A stretch of 64,000 nt of DNA, from positions 191,406 to 255,405 of the forward strand of contig JAHTBO010000004.1 of the NCBI GenBank assembly GCA_019166125.1, read 5' to 3'. Made by a program: the position numbers and the translations under genes. A model generated the notes under the pieces. The model searched no databases, was not told the DNA's origin, and saw nothing but the letters and a program-made list of their open reading frames with translations. Positions 7,616 to 17,056 of this stretch are shown one piece after another; position 1 is the stretch's first letter; the number at the start of each line of letters is the position of its first letter. The stretch is from Alcaligenaceae bacterium CGII-47 (lineage in GTDB: Bacteria; Pseudomonadota; Gammaproteobacteria; Burkholderiales; Burkholderiaceae_B).

Positions 7616-8939
7616 ATTATTATGTATGTCATTTGTGTTTATCATGTTTTTTGAATACACGTTCTTTACTTATGGCGGAATAGATATATCTGTGCAAAAA
7701 CTAGTCTTTATGTTGTTGCTTCCAATTATTATAGTTTATGAGAGGCGGAGCAAGTTTCCAATCAGTATATTGGTTATGTTTACTCTCTTTTGCTCACTAT
7801 TTTTATATAGTAGCATAGTACATAATACCCTCTCTGGCTTTGCTTTGTTTATAAGTAGTGTGTTTTCATATTTTTTTTCAACAATATTGTTTGCAAAATT
7901 TAAAGAAAATCCACGTCTATTTAATTTTCTACTTGCTTCTTGGATTTCAGTTGCTGTTATTTGTGCCTTCCTGGCGGGGCTGCAGTTCTTTGATATTATA
8001 GGATATTATAATATTAGTGATAATATTATTTTTAGACGTGAAGGGATTTTGGGATTTTATAGAGGTGTTGGCTTTAAGAGAGATCCAAATTTCGCTGCAC
8101 TTCTTTTGGTTTTGAGTTTACCTGCTCTTCTTTATTTGAAACTCAGAGTAAAGATAATAAATAGTGTTTATTATTTCAGTCATGCGATGTTGCTTTTTGG
8201 GGTAATTTTTACTCAATCTAGAATGGGGATCATTCTCTATTTATTAACTCTGTTTTTATGGCACTGCTCTTTCGATAAGGTTAATATTAAAAATATATTA
8301 AAGATATTATTACTCGGCATAATTGTGGTTTCCCCTGCTGTTTTTATTTCTTCCGGTCACTTTGTTGAAAAGCTCGATGAAAGATTTGTGGAGCTAGCGG
8401 ATACATTAAAGAATGGGATTTATGCTGGTCTCAATGAAGATGGGAACATAACATCCACCACTGCTAGGTATATTCTTTTCACTTCCGGAATAGAAGTTGC
8501 AAACGAAAAGTTTTTCACTGGATGGGGGGTGGGGAACAGTGTTGAAGCAATCGAATCTGCTTCTCCTATTAGTATTAATAATGTGGCTCATAATACATAC
8601 GTAGAGTTTTATATAATTTTTGGGTTTTCAGGTGCGTTATTTTTAATAATATATTTATTGTATACTTGGCCTAGGGCAATAAATGTAATGGATGTAGAGC
8701 TGCGCTTCGCACGAGTGTTTTATGTAATATATTTCCTGTCTTTTCTATTTTTGAGCAATGTCTTCACGATTGTATTTTGGATGCCTATTGTTTTTGTATT
8801 GGGTGCCATTCGAGCGGGTTCTATTCCTCCAGCTGGAAGAGTCACTAGATCATTTACGATAGGCAGTAATATTCCAACTTTTAGTGACAGTCAGAATGGA
8901 TCGATGTCTGTCGGTAATCCTCTCCTTAAGTCGCAGTAG
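7605..8939 (+). CDS. O-antigen polymerase/ligase-like membrane protein (Wzy/WaaL)
   Basis: This protein of about 440 residues has roughly ten or more hydrophobic segments and a large loop between late segments. Family-like elements are GVGFKRDPNFAALLL and, near the C-terminus, GWGVGNS and NNVAHNTYVEFYIIFGF, where the H-N-T pattern is typical of the O-antigen ligase/Wzy superfamily. In this cluster the likely role is Wzy, polymerising lipid-linked repeat units in the periplasm. A ligase role cannot be excluded. The start is GTG at 7605 within the previous gene, or ATG at 7626. Confidence 0.8.
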   Translation: MYDKLLCMSFVFIMFFEYTFFTYGGIDISVQKLVFMLLLPIIIVYERRSKFPISILVMFTLFCSLFLYSSIVHNTLSGFALFISSVFSYFFSTILFAKFKENPRLFNFLLASWISVAVICAFLAGLQFFDIIGYYNISDNIIFRREGILGFYRGVGFKRDPNFAALLLVLSLPALLYLKLRVKIINSVYYFSHAMLLFGVIFTQSRMGIILYLLTLFLWHCSFDKVNIKNILKILLLGIIVVSPAVFISSGHFVEKLDERFVELADTLKNGIYAGLNEDGNITSTTARYILFTSGIEVANEKFFTGWGVGNSVEAIESASPISINNVAHNTYVEFYIIFGFSGALFLIIYLLYTWPRAINVMDVELRFARVFYVIYFLSFLFLSNVFTIVFWMPIVFVLGAIRAGSIPPAGRVTRSFTIGSNIPTFSDSQNGSMSVGNPLLKSQ

Positions 8940-8974
8940 GCTTGAGTGGGATTTCGTCACAGAGGAAGTTTACA

Positions 8975-9190
8975 ATGGGGGCATCAATATTTGTCGGTGA
9001 CTACATTATTGACGGTGCAGCTATATGGAGATTTAGCTTGAACAGAGTTCTCTTTTATTTTATGGACGAGCATCTCATGATGATATCTTCTGTTCTTGAG
9101 GATTGGATCTTACACTTTAGCAGGAGTAGATGTGCCAACTATTTTGGTAGAAATGGAGGTGAATTTTGGTATCTGTCTTTCGGAAGGTGA
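8975..9190 (+). CDS. Unrecognised small protein
   Basis: This 71-residue frame starts with ATG and has an AGAGGAA ribosome-site-like sequence a few bases upstream. The product mixes aromatic and hydrophobic residues and ends in FWYLSFGR. I do not recognise it, and it has no clear signal peptide or repeats. It sits between the polymerase-like gene and a GT4 gene in AT-rich DNA. It could be a genuine small gene or a remnant of a deleted transferase gene. Confidence 0.3.
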   Translation: MGASIFVGDYIIDGAAIWRFSLNRVLFYFMDEHLMMISSVLEDWILHFSRSRCANYFGRNGGEFWYLSFGR

Positions 9191-9247
9191 GCTATTAATT
9201 TTATGTTAATTAATCTACAATAAACGTCATATTTATACTGAATTTTC

Positions 9248-10246
9248 TTGCGAAATATATTTTTTGATAATCGCTGGAACGGATCTCATGGGATAGGCCG
9301 TGTTTCTCGTATGCTTGAATCTAGACTGTTGTTGCGAAGATTAAATCTGTCAGGATCTCCAGTATCTCCATTTGACCCGATTAGGTTTGCTTGGCGAACA
9401 TTGTTTTTACCGGCTGATTCATTGGTTTTTAGTCCTGGTTATAATTCGCCTTTATTTTGTCGGTTGCAGTTTATCTTTATTGTGCATGATTTAAATCATA
9501 TAGATAGATTAGAAAATACAAGCTTTTTAAAACGTGCATATTACCGTTTCGTTCTCAGAAGAGCTTGTAAATTTGCGCAAATAGTTTTTACGGTATCTGA
9601 ATTTTCGCGTAAGCGTATTATAGAATGGGCTGAAGTATCAGAGGATAAAGTAATAAATATTAGTAATGGAGTAGATGATATTTTTACTCCATTTGGTGAG
9701 TTATTTAGTCCTGGCTATCCCTATCTTCTGTGCGTAAGTAATCGAAAGCAACATAAAAATGAGATTAGGCTTATTCAGGCTTTCTCTGCTGCCAGTATAG
9801 ACAATAGCATTCATTTGATTTTTACGGGGAAACCTAATGAAGAGCTAATTGAATTGATAAAAACATTAGATCTTTGCGCTAAGATAGGATTTACGGGAAA
9901 TATATCTGACGAGGACTTACCGAAACTTTATCGTGGAGCGTTAGCGCTGGTCTTTCCGTCGCTTTACGAAGGATTTGGTTTGCCTGTAATTGAAGCGATG
10001 GCTAGTGGCACGCCAGTGCTGACCTCAAATACTAGTGCTTTGCCCGAGGTGGCTGGAGATATTTCGGTTTTAGTCGATCCTACCTCCGTATCTGCAATTG
10101 CTGGAGGAATTCAGAGCTTATGTAACGACTCCATATTGCGACAAGAACTTCGAGATAGAGGATTAGTGTGGGCGCAGAAATTTAGTTGGGATGTCGTGGC
10201 GTCGCGTGTGAAAGAAGCGATAGAAGCGTTGCCAGCAAAGAATTGA
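9248..10246 (+). CDS. Family 4 glycosyltransferase
   Basis: The 332-residue protein has a GT-B fold. The N-terminus (FFDNRWNGSHGIGRVSRML) contains the glycine-rich acceptor-side loop common in this subgroup, which supports the TTG start at 9248. The C-terminal half carries SLYEGFGLPVIEAMASGTPV, the EX7E donor-binding motif of retaining GT4 enzymes, followed by SALPEVAGD. It would transfer a sugar to the growing lipid-linked repeat unit in the cytoplasm. It is followed after 13 bases by another GT4 gene, so the two probably act in sequence. Confidence 0.88.
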   Translation: MRNIFFDNRWNGSHGIGRVSRMLESRLLLRRLNLSGSPVSPFDPIRFAWRTLFLPADSLVFSPGYNSPLFCRLQFIFIVHDLNHIDRLENTSFLKRAYYRFVLRRACKFAQIVFTVSEFSRKRIIEWAEVSEDKVINISNGVDDIFTPFGELFSPGYPYLLCVSNRKQHKNEIRLIQAFSAASIDNSIHLIFTGKPNEELIELIKTLDLCAKIGFTGNISDEDLPKLYRGALALVFPSLYEGFGLPVIEAMASGTPVLTSNTSALPEVAGDISVLVDPTSVSAIAGGIQSLCNDSILRQELRDRGLVWAQKFSWDVVASRVKEAIEALPAKN

Positions 10247-10259
10247 GGAATTCCTGTAT

Positions 10260-11381
10260 ATGAAACTTGCGATTGTACACGACTGGCTGATCACTTATTC
10301 CGGGGCTGAGCGTGTGTTAGCTGAAATGCTGCATATTTGGCCTGATGCAGATTTGTTTTCTGTAATTGATTTTCTGTGTAACTCTGATCGCGAAATTATA
10401 GGAGGGAAGAGTTCTACTACGACCTTTATTCAACGAATGCCTGGCGCGCGTAAGTATTATCAATTATATTTGCCATTGATGACTTTAGCCATCGAACAAT
10501 TGGATCTATCTGGCTATGATGTGATTCTTAGTAGCAGTCACGCTGTTGCTAAGGGTGTTTTGGTCGGACCGGATCAGCTTCATATCTGTTATTGCCACTC
10601 GCCGATACGTTACGCTTGGGATATGCAACATCAGTATCTTTCGGAGTCGGGACTTAGTCAGGGGATAAAGAGCATTCTTGCGAGAATGATGTTATATAAG
10701 ATTCGTAATTGGGATCATAGAACATCTAATGGGGTTGATTATTTTATATCAAATAGCAACTATATTGGACGACGAATTGCTAAAGCTTATCGGCGGAAAT
10801 CTAAGACAATTTACCCGAATGTTGCAGTAGATGATTTCCCTCTACGCTCTGATAAGGATGATTTTTATCTGACTGCCTCCCGATTAGTTCCGTATAAAAA
10901 GGTGGATTTAATAGTGCGTGCTTTCGCAGGGATGCCGCAACGTCGATTGATAGTGATCGGGGATGGTCCGCAGGCTAAGCGAATCCGGGAATCGGCAACG
11001 TCTAACATCACGATGCTTGGCCATCGGCCATTTTCTGAGTTGTGCGATCACATGCAGCGTGCGCGAGCCTTTGTTTTTGCTGCAGAGGAAGACTTCGGTA
11101 TTGTTTCGGTTGAAGCGCAGGCTTGCGGGACACCGGTTATAGCATTTGGGCGCGGGGGGTCTCGGGAAACCGTGATCGATGGCGTGACTGGAGTTCTGTT
11201 CGATGAGCAATCAGAGACATCAATCCGTAATGCAATTGAGAGCTTCGAAACGAATTTTAAGGGGGACGGTGAGGTGATTCGGAGACACGCTCAGCAGTTT
11301 TCAGCTACTCGATTTCGCAAAGAAATAGAGAGCTTTGTCGATGAAAAATATAAACTCTTTTTAACTGATAGTGGGCTATAA
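10260..11381 (+). CDS. Family 4 glycosyltransferase, mannosyltransferase-like
   Basis: The 373-residue GT-B enzyme opens with LAIVHDWLITYSGAERVL, a pattern shared by WbaZ/WbdB-like mannosyltransferases. The donor domain has RLVPYKKVDLIVRAF, VIGDGPQ and FGIVSVEAQACGTPV with the EX7E arrangement. Its stop is directly followed by the ATG of manC, which makes GDP-mannose, so GDP-mannose is a plausible donor; this is inference from context. Base composition rises in GC toward the 3' end, marking the right edge of the AT-rich block. Confidence 0.85.
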   Translation: MKLAIVHDWLITYSGAERVLAEMLHIWPDADLFSVIDFLCNSDREIIGGKSSTTTFIQRMPGARKYYQLYLPLMTLAIEQLDLSGYDVILSSSHAVAKGVLVGPDQLHICYCHSPIRYAWDMQHQYLSESGLSQGIKSILARMMLYKIRNWDHRTSNGVDYFISNSNYIGRRIAKAYRRKSKTIYPNVAVDDFPLRSDKDDFYLTASRLVPYKKVDLIVRAFAGMPQRRLIVIGDGPQAKRIRESATSNITMLGHRPFSELCDHMQRARAFVFAAEEDFGIVSVEAQACGTPVIAFGRGGSRETVIDGVTGVLFDEQSETSIRNAIESFETNFKGDGEVIRRHAQQFSATRFRKEIESFVDEKYKLFLTDSGL

Positions 11382-12800
11382 ATGGATGTAATAATATCTC
11401 GGCCGATTATTTTAGCTGGAGGTTCCGGCACCCGCCTCTGGCCTTTATCGCGCGAGCATAAGCCCAAGCAGTTCCTGTCGTTGTTGGGCAGGGATTCTAT
11501 GCTACAGCAGACTTTGCAGCGGCTGGAGGGTTTGGATGGCCAATCGCCCATCATTATCTGTAACGAGCAGCATCGCTTTCTAGCTGCTGAGCAGCTGCGG
11601 CAGAGCCTCGTTGAGGGTGCCAGTATCCTGTTGGAGCCTTGTGGTCGAAACACTGCGCCAGCAGTTGCTCTCGCAGCGCTGCATGCGATGCATGATGGTG
11701 ACGATCCACTGCTACTGGTACTGGCAGCTGACCACATCATCCAGGATGTATCGGCGTTCCAGCATGCTGTGTCCCAGGCTGCTGTATTGGCTATGCAAGA
11801 TAAGCTCGTGACCTTTGGTATTGTTCCGACCAGGGCTGAGACCGGTTACGGTTATATCGAGCAGGGTGATCCTATCGGAGGGTTCGGTGCGCACGTGAGT
11901 CGTTTCGTCGAAAAGCCCGATGCCGATCACGCTGCAGAATATCTCGCCTCAGGGCGGTATTTCTGGAATAGTGGGATGTTTGTATTTAGAGCCAGCGTTT
12001 ATCTGCAGGAGCTGGAGCGTTATCAACCCGCCATATTGGCTGCATGCCGTCAGGCGCTGGAGGCGGGCGCTCGCGATATGGATTTCGTACGTATCGATAG
12101 ATCCTCGTTTGAGGCTTGCCCTGCAGACTCCATCGATTATGCGGTCATGGAGCACACCGATGCGGCTGTCATGGTGACTCTGGGTGCTGGCTGGAATGAT
12201 TTAGGCGCTTGGGACGCTCTGTACGATATCCTGGATAAGGATGACAGTGGCAACACACTGCGTGGTGATGTGCTAGCCGAGCAGACGCAGAATACCCTGG
12301 TGCGCGCTGATAGTAGGCTAGTCGCGACGGTCGGTGTACAGGACCTGGTGGTGGTCGAGACCAAGGACGCAGTGTTGGTCGCCCATAAGGACCACGTGCA
12401 GGATGTCCGACAGATCGTAGAGCGCCTGCGGGCCGCGAATCGCACCGAGCACATCGTTCACCGTGAGGTCTATCGGCCCTGGGGGCTCTACGATTCGATC
12501 GATAAGGGCCATCGTTATCAGGTAAAACGCATCACGGTTAAGCCAGGCGCGAAGCTATCCGTACAAATGCACCATCACCGGGCCGAGCATTGGGTGGTGG
12601 TCAGCGGTACCGCGAAGGTCACGAATGGGGATAAGACCTATATCGTCACTGAAAACCAGTCTACCTATATACCGATCGGTCAGGTCCATTCGCTCGAGAA
12701 CCCCGGCATGATTCCGTTGGAACTGATCGAGGTGCAGTCGGGATCCTATCTGGGTGAGGATGATATCGTGCGTTTTGAGGATCAGTACGGTCGAGTGTAG
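11382..12800 (+). CDS. manC: Mannose-1-phosphate guanylyltransferase / mannose-6-phosphate isomerase
   Basis: The 472-residue bifunctional enzyme has the nucleotidyltransferase signature [20 protein letters not shown] at the N-terminus, FVEKPD in the middle, and a C-terminal type II phosphomannose isomerase cupin with [17 protein letters not shown]. It makes GDP-mannose from mannose 1-phosphate and GTP. Its ATG follows the stop of the GT4 gene without any gap. No manB (phosphomannomutase) or gmd gene is in the window, so the mutase must come from elsewhere. It is more GC-rich than the genes before it and ends convergently with wbaP. Confidence 0.95.
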   Translation: MDVIISRPIILAGGSGTRLWPLSREHKPKQFLSLLGRDSMLQQTLQRLEGLDGQSPIIICNEQHRFLAAEQLRQSLVEGASILLEPCGRNTAPAVALAALHAMHDGDDPLLLVLAADHIIQDVSAFQHAVSQAAVLAMQDKLVTFGIVPTRAETGYGYIEQGDPIGGFGAHVSRFVEKPDADHAAEYLASGRYFWNSGMFVFRASVYLQELERYQPAILAACRQALEAGARDMDFVRIDRSSFEACPADSIDYAVMEHTDAAVMVTLGAGWNDLGAWDALYDILDKDDSGNTLRGDVLAEQTQNTLVRADSRLVATVGVQDLVVVETKDAVLVAHKDHVQDVRQIVERLRAANRTEHIVHREVYRPWGLYDSIDKGHRYQVKRITVKPGAKLSVQMHHHRAEHWVVVSGTAKVTNGDKTYIVTENQSTYIPIGQVHSLENPGMIPLELIEVQSGSYLGEDDIVRFEDQYGRV

Positions 12801-12813
12801 GGGGGCTTTACCT

Positions 12814-14373
12814 CTAATACGCTCCATCCTTCCCCAACACCACCCTCACCGTCTTGAACAATATTGCAATATCATGCCAGAGAGACCAGTTTTTAACATA
12901 CCAAGCATCAAAATAAACTCTGGTGTCGTAATCAACATCACTCCGCCCGCTAACCTGCCATAGGCCTGTCATGCCCGGCTTGATCATCAGATAGTAGTCG
13001 GCCTGCTCGCCGTATCGTTGCAATTCGTCTTCAACGACGGGGCGTGGGCCGACCAGACTCATGTCACCGCGCAGCACATTCCAAAGCTGCGGCAGTTCGT
13101 CCAGGCTGGTCCGTCGAAGGAATTGTCCAATTCGCGTGACGCGCGGGTCATCCTTGAGCTTATAGCTGGTTTCCCATTCTGCGCGTGCTGCTGGATCATT
13201 GGCGAGCAATGCTTGTAGCCGTTCCTGCGAATCCAGCACCATCGATCGGTACTTCAGACATTTGAATCGGCGAAAGTCACGACCAATACGCTCGTGCCCG
13301 TAGATCGGTTGGCCACCGTCCCGATATATGTGTAGCCACAGGTAGGCTAAAAGCGGAGACAGCACAATCATCAGACTTACTGATCCGACAATGTCGAAAG
13401 TGCGCTTGATTATCCGTGCGGATCGCTTGCGTAAATTTTCGTGAATACGAAGGATCAAGATGTCGTGGCTGAATATGAACGACATGTCCGTACTATTAAG
13501 CGGAACCCCACGGGTGGTTGGTATAACAGAGACTGCTCGGCAGTGCTGCAGCGTGGTCAACCTTATCCAGTCGTCGCGCTCCCGCGCCTGTTCATATTCG
13601 ACGGCGATAAAGTAGTGCGTATCCTCAGGATCGGTGTGAGCCCATAGGGCATTCTCGGTATGGAGGGTGGGAATGCCTAGGGTGGCGGGAATATCATGTG
13701 CCGTACCTGACGCCACATGATAAAAATAGTGGACGTCGAGTCCCAATGAGCGTTCCTGGAGCAGTGCAGCGTGGGTATCCAGTGCGTTCTGACCTGAGCC
13801 AATAATGACACACTGCTTGCGCCATAGGTTTAGGCGGGTCAGCAGCCACTTCAGGCTGAATCGTGTCACCGGCAATAGGATTAGTACGGCGATCCACGTA
13901 TAGACCCAGGCATGCCGCGAGATCTGCCATTTCAGCAGGGCGCTGATCGCCAGATCGATGAACGCGAACACGAAAATCGTTATCAGCATCTGACGGAGCT
14001 CGAACCAAAAGGGGCGACGGTAGTTATAGTGGCGTAGTTGCACCCAAAACCACGCAACGCAACCGACCGATAGAGCGAGATGTAGCTTTAACCGTGCCTG
14101 GAACGTATCCACTGGAAAATAGGCATCTGGGTCACCTCGTATTAGAACGGCTAACCCTAATGCGACCCACAATCCTAGGTTGAATGCTGCGAGATCAGCC
14201 ATCACCTGTATCCATGGGACGGCAACGCGCAGACGGGCACTGCGTGCTCTTGCGGGCAGCATGATGCCTGGCATTGATACCGATTTCTCTAATTCCATGG
14301 CTCGTGGCAGTTCAGGTGTATTGGAAGTATGATGTGCAGTATTGTACCAATACATTTCAATCGTATCGTACAC
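12814..14373 (-). CDS. wbaP: WbaP-type undecaprenyl-phosphate glycosylphosphotransferase
   Basis: The protein has up to 519 residues, with four or five membrane segments in the N-terminal half, a nucleotide-binding-like central region ([13 protein letters not shown]) and the catalytic bacterial sugar transferase domain. Motifs include [52 protein letters not shown] and a [13 protein letters not shown] segment. Such enzymes load the first sugar 1-phosphate onto undecaprenyl phosphate, starting each repeat unit. The start may be ATG at 14,298, because the first 25 residues are atypical. It reads against the other polysaccharide genes and is divergent from the gfcA-like gene. Confidence 0.93.
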   Translation of the reverse strand: MYDTIEMYWYNTAHHTSNTPELPRAMELEKSVSMPGIMLPARARSARLRVAVPWIQVMADLAAFNLGLWVALGLAVLIRGDPDAYFPVDTFQARLKLHLALSVGCVAWFWVQLRHYNYRRPFWFELRQMLITIFVFAFIDLAISALLKWQISRHAWVYTWIAVLILLPVTRFSLKWLLTRLNLWRKQCVIIGSGQNALDTHAALLQERSLGLDVHYFYHVASGTAHDIPATLGIPTLHTENALWAHTDPEDTHYFIAVEYEQARERDDWIRLTTLQHCRAVSVIPTTRGVPLNSTDMSFIFSHDILILRIHENLRKRSARIIKRTFDIVGSVSLMIVLSPLLAYLWLHIYRDGGQPIYGHERIGRDFRRFKCLKYRSMVLDSQERLQALLANDPAARAEWETSYKLKDDPRVTRIGQFLRRTSLDELPQLWNVLRGDMSLVGPRPVVEDELQRYGEQADYYLMIKPGMTGLWQVSGRSDVDYDTRVYFDAWYVKNWSLWHDIAILFKTVRVVLGKDGAY

Positions 14374-14383
14374 CGTTACGAGA

Positions 14384-14413
14384 TTGACAGTTCAGGGCGA
14401 TATGCGCTCTAAT
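14384..14413 (+). promoter_or_regulatory. Sigma-70-type promoter of gfcA/yjbE-like operon
   Basis: A perfect -35 box TTGACA (14,384-14,389) is followed after 18 bases by TCTAAT (14,408-14,413). It lies about 40 bases before the start of the small secreted protein gene, in the intergenic gap divergent from wbaP. It would drive the export operon. Confidence 0.6.
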
Positions 14414-14453
14414 CTGTAATCAAATATCACAGCAGGCACAGGGGGCCATTCTA

Positions 14454-14774
14454 ATGATTACCTTTAAGCAAATTTCGCTGCTCGTGGCCGCCTTGGCCTT
14501 TTCTGCTGTCGCGGCGGCTCAGGGTGCGGGTGAGGCCGGTGCCGCAGCAGGTGCCAGCGGTGGTGCGGGTGGTGGGGCGGGCGCCGCAGCAGGTGCTGCA
14601 GGCGCGGGCGCGGGCGGTGCCGCAGCGGGTGCGGGCGTCGCAGGGATTGCCGGTCTTTCCACTGGCATGGTCGTCGCAGGTGTTGCCGTCGCTGCTGGGG
14701 TGGCTGCTGCCGTGGCCAGTTCCTCAGGCGGCAGTGATACACCCTCCAGCCACACGCCGACCTCCCACCACTAA
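14454..14774 (+). CDS. Secreted Ala/Gly-rich GfcA/YjbE-like peptide
   Basis: This 106-residue protein has a signal peptide (ISLLVAALAFSAVAAAQ) and a mature part made almost wholly of Ala, Gly and Val, ending in a Ser/Thr/His tail. It resembles E. coli YjbE and YmcD/GfcA in size, composition and position: these small secreted proteins open the yjbEFGH and group 4 capsule operons. A GGGGG ribosome site lies about 9 bases before the ATG. A terminator hairpin follows directly, so it is likely made in excess over the downstream genes. Its molecular function is not established. Assignment rests on low-complexity composition plus synteny with YjbH. Confidence 0.65.
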   Translation: MITFKQISLLVAALAFSAVAAAQGAGEAGAAAGASGGAGGGAGAAAGAAGAGAGGAAAGAGVAGIAGLSTGMVVAGVAVAAGVAAAVASSSGGSDTPSSHTPTSHH

Positions 14775-14792
14775 TCGATATCGTTCTCCCCG

Positions 14793-14821
14793 ACGCGCGG
14801 GCATCACCCGCGCGTTGTTTT
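14793..14821 (+). terminator. Intrinsic terminator between gfcA-like gene and yjbH
   Basis: A nine-base-pair GC-rich stem, ACGCGCGGG / CCCGCGCGT, with a five-base loop is followed by TGTTTTGT. It lies 18 bases after the stop of the small secreted protein and would reduce read-through into yjbH, acting as an intra-operon attenuator. Confidence 0.75.
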
Positions 14822-14875
14822 GTCTTGTCGAGTTCCGGCTGAATTTACATGCATAGTGTGACAACGGGCGGGCAG

Positions 14876-17056
14876 ATGTCCGCTCGGTGGATTGTTCTGT
14901 GCGCTTTTGGCTTTTTATTGGTCATCGGGGTAGTCGCGGGGTCGATTGCCCGGGCGGACGTGCCCACGAGCATCGGCCTCACGGGTCTGATCAATATGCC
15001 CTCTGGCCGCGCGGCGCCCGAAGGCACCTTATATGTGGGCTATAGCCGCGATGAACCCTATGGGGCGACCTACGGCGTGATGCAGCTGCTGCCGGGTCTG
15101 CAGCTTAGCGGCCGTTACACGCGTATTTCTGGGGTGCAGGGTTTTACCGATCCCAATACCGCCTATGGTTCGTTTAAGGATAAATCGGCAGGCTTTAAGT
15201 TGCGCCTGATCGAGGAAAATGCGTGGGGTCAGGGCTGGTTGCCAGAGGTCTCGGTAGGGATTGAGGACGTCCAGGGGACGTCTTTGTTCCGTAGCGAATT
15301 TATTGCTGCGACTAAACGTATCGAGGTAGGCAGTTTCGGCGCGATCGACGCGACGGTGGGCTATGGGCGTAAGCGTATCGATGGCCTATACGCAGGCGCG
15401 CGCTTCCGGCCGCGTGCGTGGCCCGCCTGGGCATTGGTGGCGGAATATGACCGCACGGATTATCGAGGTGATCTGTTCGCAGCGAGGACGGGTTTGAATC
15501 AGCGCAACACAGGTAGCCTAGGCCTGGGCCTCGAATACACCTGGGGGCCACTGACCCTTCAGGTGGCACGCCATCAGGATCGCTCTTCGTTTAACGTGTC
15601 GGTCGCGATTCCACTGCAAAGTCGTGAGTTCATTCCTAAGGTCGATGAGGTCGGTCCCTTTGCCGGGGGCGCCTGGGTGAGCGCTGCACCGCGTCCGACG
15701 GCGGCCATGTGGAGCGATGATCGCACCTATCGCCAGGGCTTGCTCTCGGATTTGCAGACCGAGGGCTTGCGTAGCGTACGCATGGCCTGGGTGCAGGGGG
15801 TGATGTCGCTGTCGGTGAGTAGTGGGCGCTATCGCTATCCCTCGCGCGGGGTGGGGCGCGTGGCGCGCCTGGCCATGGCCTATGCGCCGCTAGAAACCCA
15901 TACGCTAGAGATCACCTGGGAGGCCTCGGGTGTCGCGGGCATGACCTGGACGTTCTTTGATACGGCCACGCTACAGCGCTATTTCGCGGGCACGGCCACG
16001 CGTGCCGATCTGGCACAGGCCGTGACGGTGAGCTACGCTAATCCCGATGGCCGGACGCTGGCCAGTCGTGCCAATGATCTCGATATGGCGTTAGATAGCA
16101 TTGCGCTAGAACGTGCGGCGGGTGGCTCGGAGCTGCGTTGGGGGCTGGCGCGCTTTAGTATGGAGTCGCATCGCCAGACGTCATTTGGGGTGTCACCGAC
16201 GCTCAGCACGATTCTGAACGATCCCAGCGGGATTTTTAAATATGATCTGGGGGTGGCCGCCTCCGCTAACGTCAATCTGGCGCGTGGCCTGTGGCTGCGC
16301 GGTACGGTGCAGGGCTCGGTGTTGGAGAACGTCAGTGATGTGACGCAGTTATCCAATTCGGCCTTGCCTCATGTACGCTCGGATCTGGCGCTGTATCGGC
16401 GCGCGGCTAAGGTTAAGGTCGGGCGGCTGTTGATCAATAAGTTCTGGCAGCCGGCCGAGCGGGTCTATGTGCGCGGCTCCGCCGGACTGTATGAGGAGAT
16501 GTTTGCCGGGGCGGGCGCGCAGGTGCTGTATCTGGCGCCGGGCGGACGCTGGGCCTTTGACGGGGCGGTGGATGTGCTGCGTCAGCGCGATTATAAGGGC
16601 ACGGGGTTCTTATCCTATCGTACGCATACCGCGATCGCGTCGGCCCATTACCGCCTGCCCTGGATCGAGGGCGCAACGGCCACGGTGCGCGCCGGGCGTT
16701 TCCTGGCCGGGGATCTGGGGGCGCGTCTGGAGTTGAAGCGCACCTTTAAGTCAGGCGTAGAGTTCGGCCTGTGGTACACGCGCACCAATGGCAATGATGT
16801 GACCTCGCCGGGTACGCCGGATTCCCCGTATTTTGATAAGGGGCTATTTGTGCGGATCCCCTTAGGGACGATTCTAACGCGTGATACGAGTTCGTCAGCG
16901 TTTTTCTCGCTGGCGCCGTGGAATCGCGACGTCGGCCAGATGGTGGCCTCGCCGACTGATCTCTATGATCTGGCCGAGCATAGCTGGCTGGATAATGCCT
17001 TGGATAACGACGGTTTGCGTGGCTTTGGTGACATACCGACAGAGGACACGCCATGA
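14876..17056 (+). CDS. yjbH: YjbH/GfcD-family outer membrane beta-barrel lipoprotein-like
   Basis: From the ATG at 14,876 the protein has 726 residues. This start has a GGGCGGG ribosome site and gives a clean signal peptide (WIVLCAFGFLLVIGVVAG, cleavage after ARA); an ATG at 14,849 would add nine polar residues. Just after the signal comes TSIGLTGLINMPSGRAAPEG, the typical start of YjbH (DUF940) proteins. The rest is rich in alternating strands with aromatic residues, as in outer membrane barrels. YjbH/GfcD is required for group 4 capsule or related exopolysaccharide export. Here no lipobox cysteine is seen. The stop overlaps the next ATG (ATGA). Confidence 0.85.
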   Translation: MSARWIVLCAFGFLLVIGVVAGSIARADVPTSIGLTGLINMPSGRAAPEGTLYVGYSRDEPYGATYGVMQLLPGLQLSGRYTRISGVQGFTDPNTAYGSFKDKSAGFKLRLIEENAWGQGWLPEVSVGIEDVQGTSLFRSEFIAATKRIEVGSFGAIDATVGYGRKRIDGLYAGARFRPRAWPAWALVAEYDRTDYRGDLFAARTGLNQRNTGSLGLGLEYTWGPLTLQVARHQDRSSFNVSVAIPLQSREFIPKVDEVGPFAGGAWVSAAPRPTAAMWSDDRTYRQGLLSDLQTEGLRSVRMAWVQGVMSLSVSSGRYRYPSRGVGRVARLAMAYAPLETHTLEITWEASGVAGMTWTFFDTATLQRYFAGTATRADLAQAVTVSYANPDGRTLASRANDLDMALDSIALERAAGGSELRWGLARFSMESHRQTSFGVSPTLSTILNDPSGIFKYDLGVAASANVNLARGLWLRGTVQGSVLENVSDVTQLSNSALPHVRSDLALYRRAAKVKVGRLLINKFWQPAERVYVRGSAGLYEEMFAGAGAQVLYLAPGGRWAFDGAVDVLRQRDYKGTGFLSYRTHTAIASAHYRLPWIEGATATVRAGRFLAGDLGARLELKRTFKSGVEFGLWYTRTNGNDVTSPGTPDSPYFDKGLFVRIPLGTILTRDTSSSAFFSLAPWNRDVGQMVASPTDLYDLAEHSWLDNALDNDGLRGFGDIPTEDTP

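Noticed and set aside
14464..14755. Leftward Pro/Arg/Ala-rich frames opposite the small secreted protein
   Set aside because: They arise from the reverse complement of GCN/GGN codons and have no ribosome site; the plus-strand protein has a proper signal peptide.
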